Made by a program: the position numbers and the translations under genes. The notes beneath the pieces were generated by a model. The model was not told the origin of the DNA. It did not search any database and saw nothing but the letters and a program-made list of their open reading frames with translations. This document shows, one piece after another, positions 5,769 through 5,971 of a stretch of 5,971 nt of DNA (its first letter is position 1; every line of letters begins with the position of its first letter). Source of the DNA: Deltaproteobacteria bacterium (GTDB lineage: Bacteria; Desulfobacterota; Dissulfuribacteria; Dissulfuribacterales; QOAL01); contig JAMOUE010000384.1 in NCBI GenBank assembly GCA_027068235.1, positions 1-5,971 on the forward strand. The letters are read 5' to 3'.

Positions 5769-5783
5769 TGAGAATGATCCTCA
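5769..5783. promoter_or_regulatory. Fur-box-like sequence upstream of the SGNH hydrolase
   Basis: TGAGAATGATCCTCA matches the 7-1-7 Fur consensus TGATAATnATTATCA at 11 of 14 positions and has its own TGAG/CTCA dyad. It lies about 90 bases before the SGNH start codon. No clear -35/-10 pair overlaps it, so operator function is only a suggestion. Confidence 0.3.
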
Positions 5784-5814
5784 CTTGAATTGGCAATTTT
5801 CTGTTCAATGTGAG
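5780..5814. repeat. imperfect hairpin with 10-bp stem upstream of the SGNH gene
   Basis: CTCACTTGAA (5780-5789) pairs with TTCAATGTGAG (5804-5814), with one bulged T and a 14-base loop. It overlaps the Fur-box-like site by a few bases. No U-run follows on the plus strand, so it is not a classical terminator for the preceding gene. It could be a leader structure or regulator site for the next one. Confidence 0.35.
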
Positions 5815-5871
5815 AACGAAATGAACAAAGCAGCTTAACAAGTTTAGTACAAAAAAGAAGGCGGGTTCATC

Positions 5872-5971
5872 ATGATACTGGCATGTTTTGGTAACAGTAT
5901 TACAGAAGGGTACATGGTGCCTCCACACAGCTCTTGGCCTTCTATTCTAGAACGAAATTCAAATATAAAGA
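5872..5971 (+). CDS. SGNH/GDSL-family hydrolase, N-terminal part (runs off right edge)
   Basis: The ATG at 5872 opens 33 codons to the window end, preceded 6 bases upstream by a purine-rich GAAGGCGGG (5857-5865). An in-frame TAG at 5845-5847 limits how far upstream it could begin. The peptide starts MILACFGNSITEGYMVPP and continues SSWPSILERN. CFGNSITEGY is SGNH block I with the nucleophile serine at residue 9, here GNS rather than the commoner GDS. The following VPP...SWP...L matches esterase/lysophospholipase L1-like members (TesA type). The gene begins almost at the motif, so no signal peptide is present and the enzyme should be cytoplasmic. The substrate cannot be told: the Gly, Asn and His blocks lie beyond the window. 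Confidence 0.82.
   Translation, partial: MILACFGNSITEGYMVPPHSSWPSILERNSNIK

Overview
The window suggests a Gram-negative, probably anaerobic bacterium, most plausibly a Thermodesulfobacteriota (former Deltaproteobacteria) member or a relative. This is inferred from a formate-tetrahydrofolate ligase of a divergent sequence type, a DUF1566/Lcl-type exported protein, a non-cellulosomal dockerin protein, and the moderate GC of the housekeeping genes against AT-rich spacers. No rRNA, tRNA, CRISPR array, transposase or prophage gene was recognised.

Layout. (1) Bases 1-346, minus strand: the N-terminal part of a DUF1566-type exported or membrane-anchored protein that runs off the left edge. (2) Bases 347-1376: about 1 kb of AT-rich DNA with no intact gene. 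It holds an 11-codon micro-ORF with a strong Shine-Dalgarno, an 11-bp inverted repeat, and a stretch (about 659-1171, minus strand) that may be an eroded gene. (3) Bases 1377-2207, plus strand: a secreted protein with a DNRLRE-like beta domain and a C-terminal type I dockerin. It ends at a strong, probably bidirectional terminator shared with the convergent next gene. (4) Bases 2268-4031, minus strand: fhs, formate-tetrahydrofolate ligase. (5) Divergent from fhs, 4210-4815, plus strand: a YrdC/Sua5-fold protein closest in motif pattern to YciO. (6) Bases 4875-5702, plus strand: a secreted protein made of two diverged copies of a GWW-type domain. (7) A 169-base spacer with a Fur-box-like sequence and an imperfect hairpin. 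(8) Bases 5872-5971, plus strand: the start of an SGNH/GDSL hydrolase that runs off the right edge.

How the genes relate. fhs makes 10-formyl-tetrahydrofolate from formate and is the only clear central-metabolism gene. The YciO-like protein is a nucleotide/tRNA-related housekeeping protein. Three of the other four proteins (DUF1566, DNRLRE-dockerin, double GWW) carry N-terminal export signals, so the window mixes core metabolism with a loose set of surface or secreted proteins. There is no sign of one shared pathway. Two start codons (dockerin gene and fhs) were moved to the second ATG, because the first ATG of each directly abuts the Shine-Dalgarno sequence.
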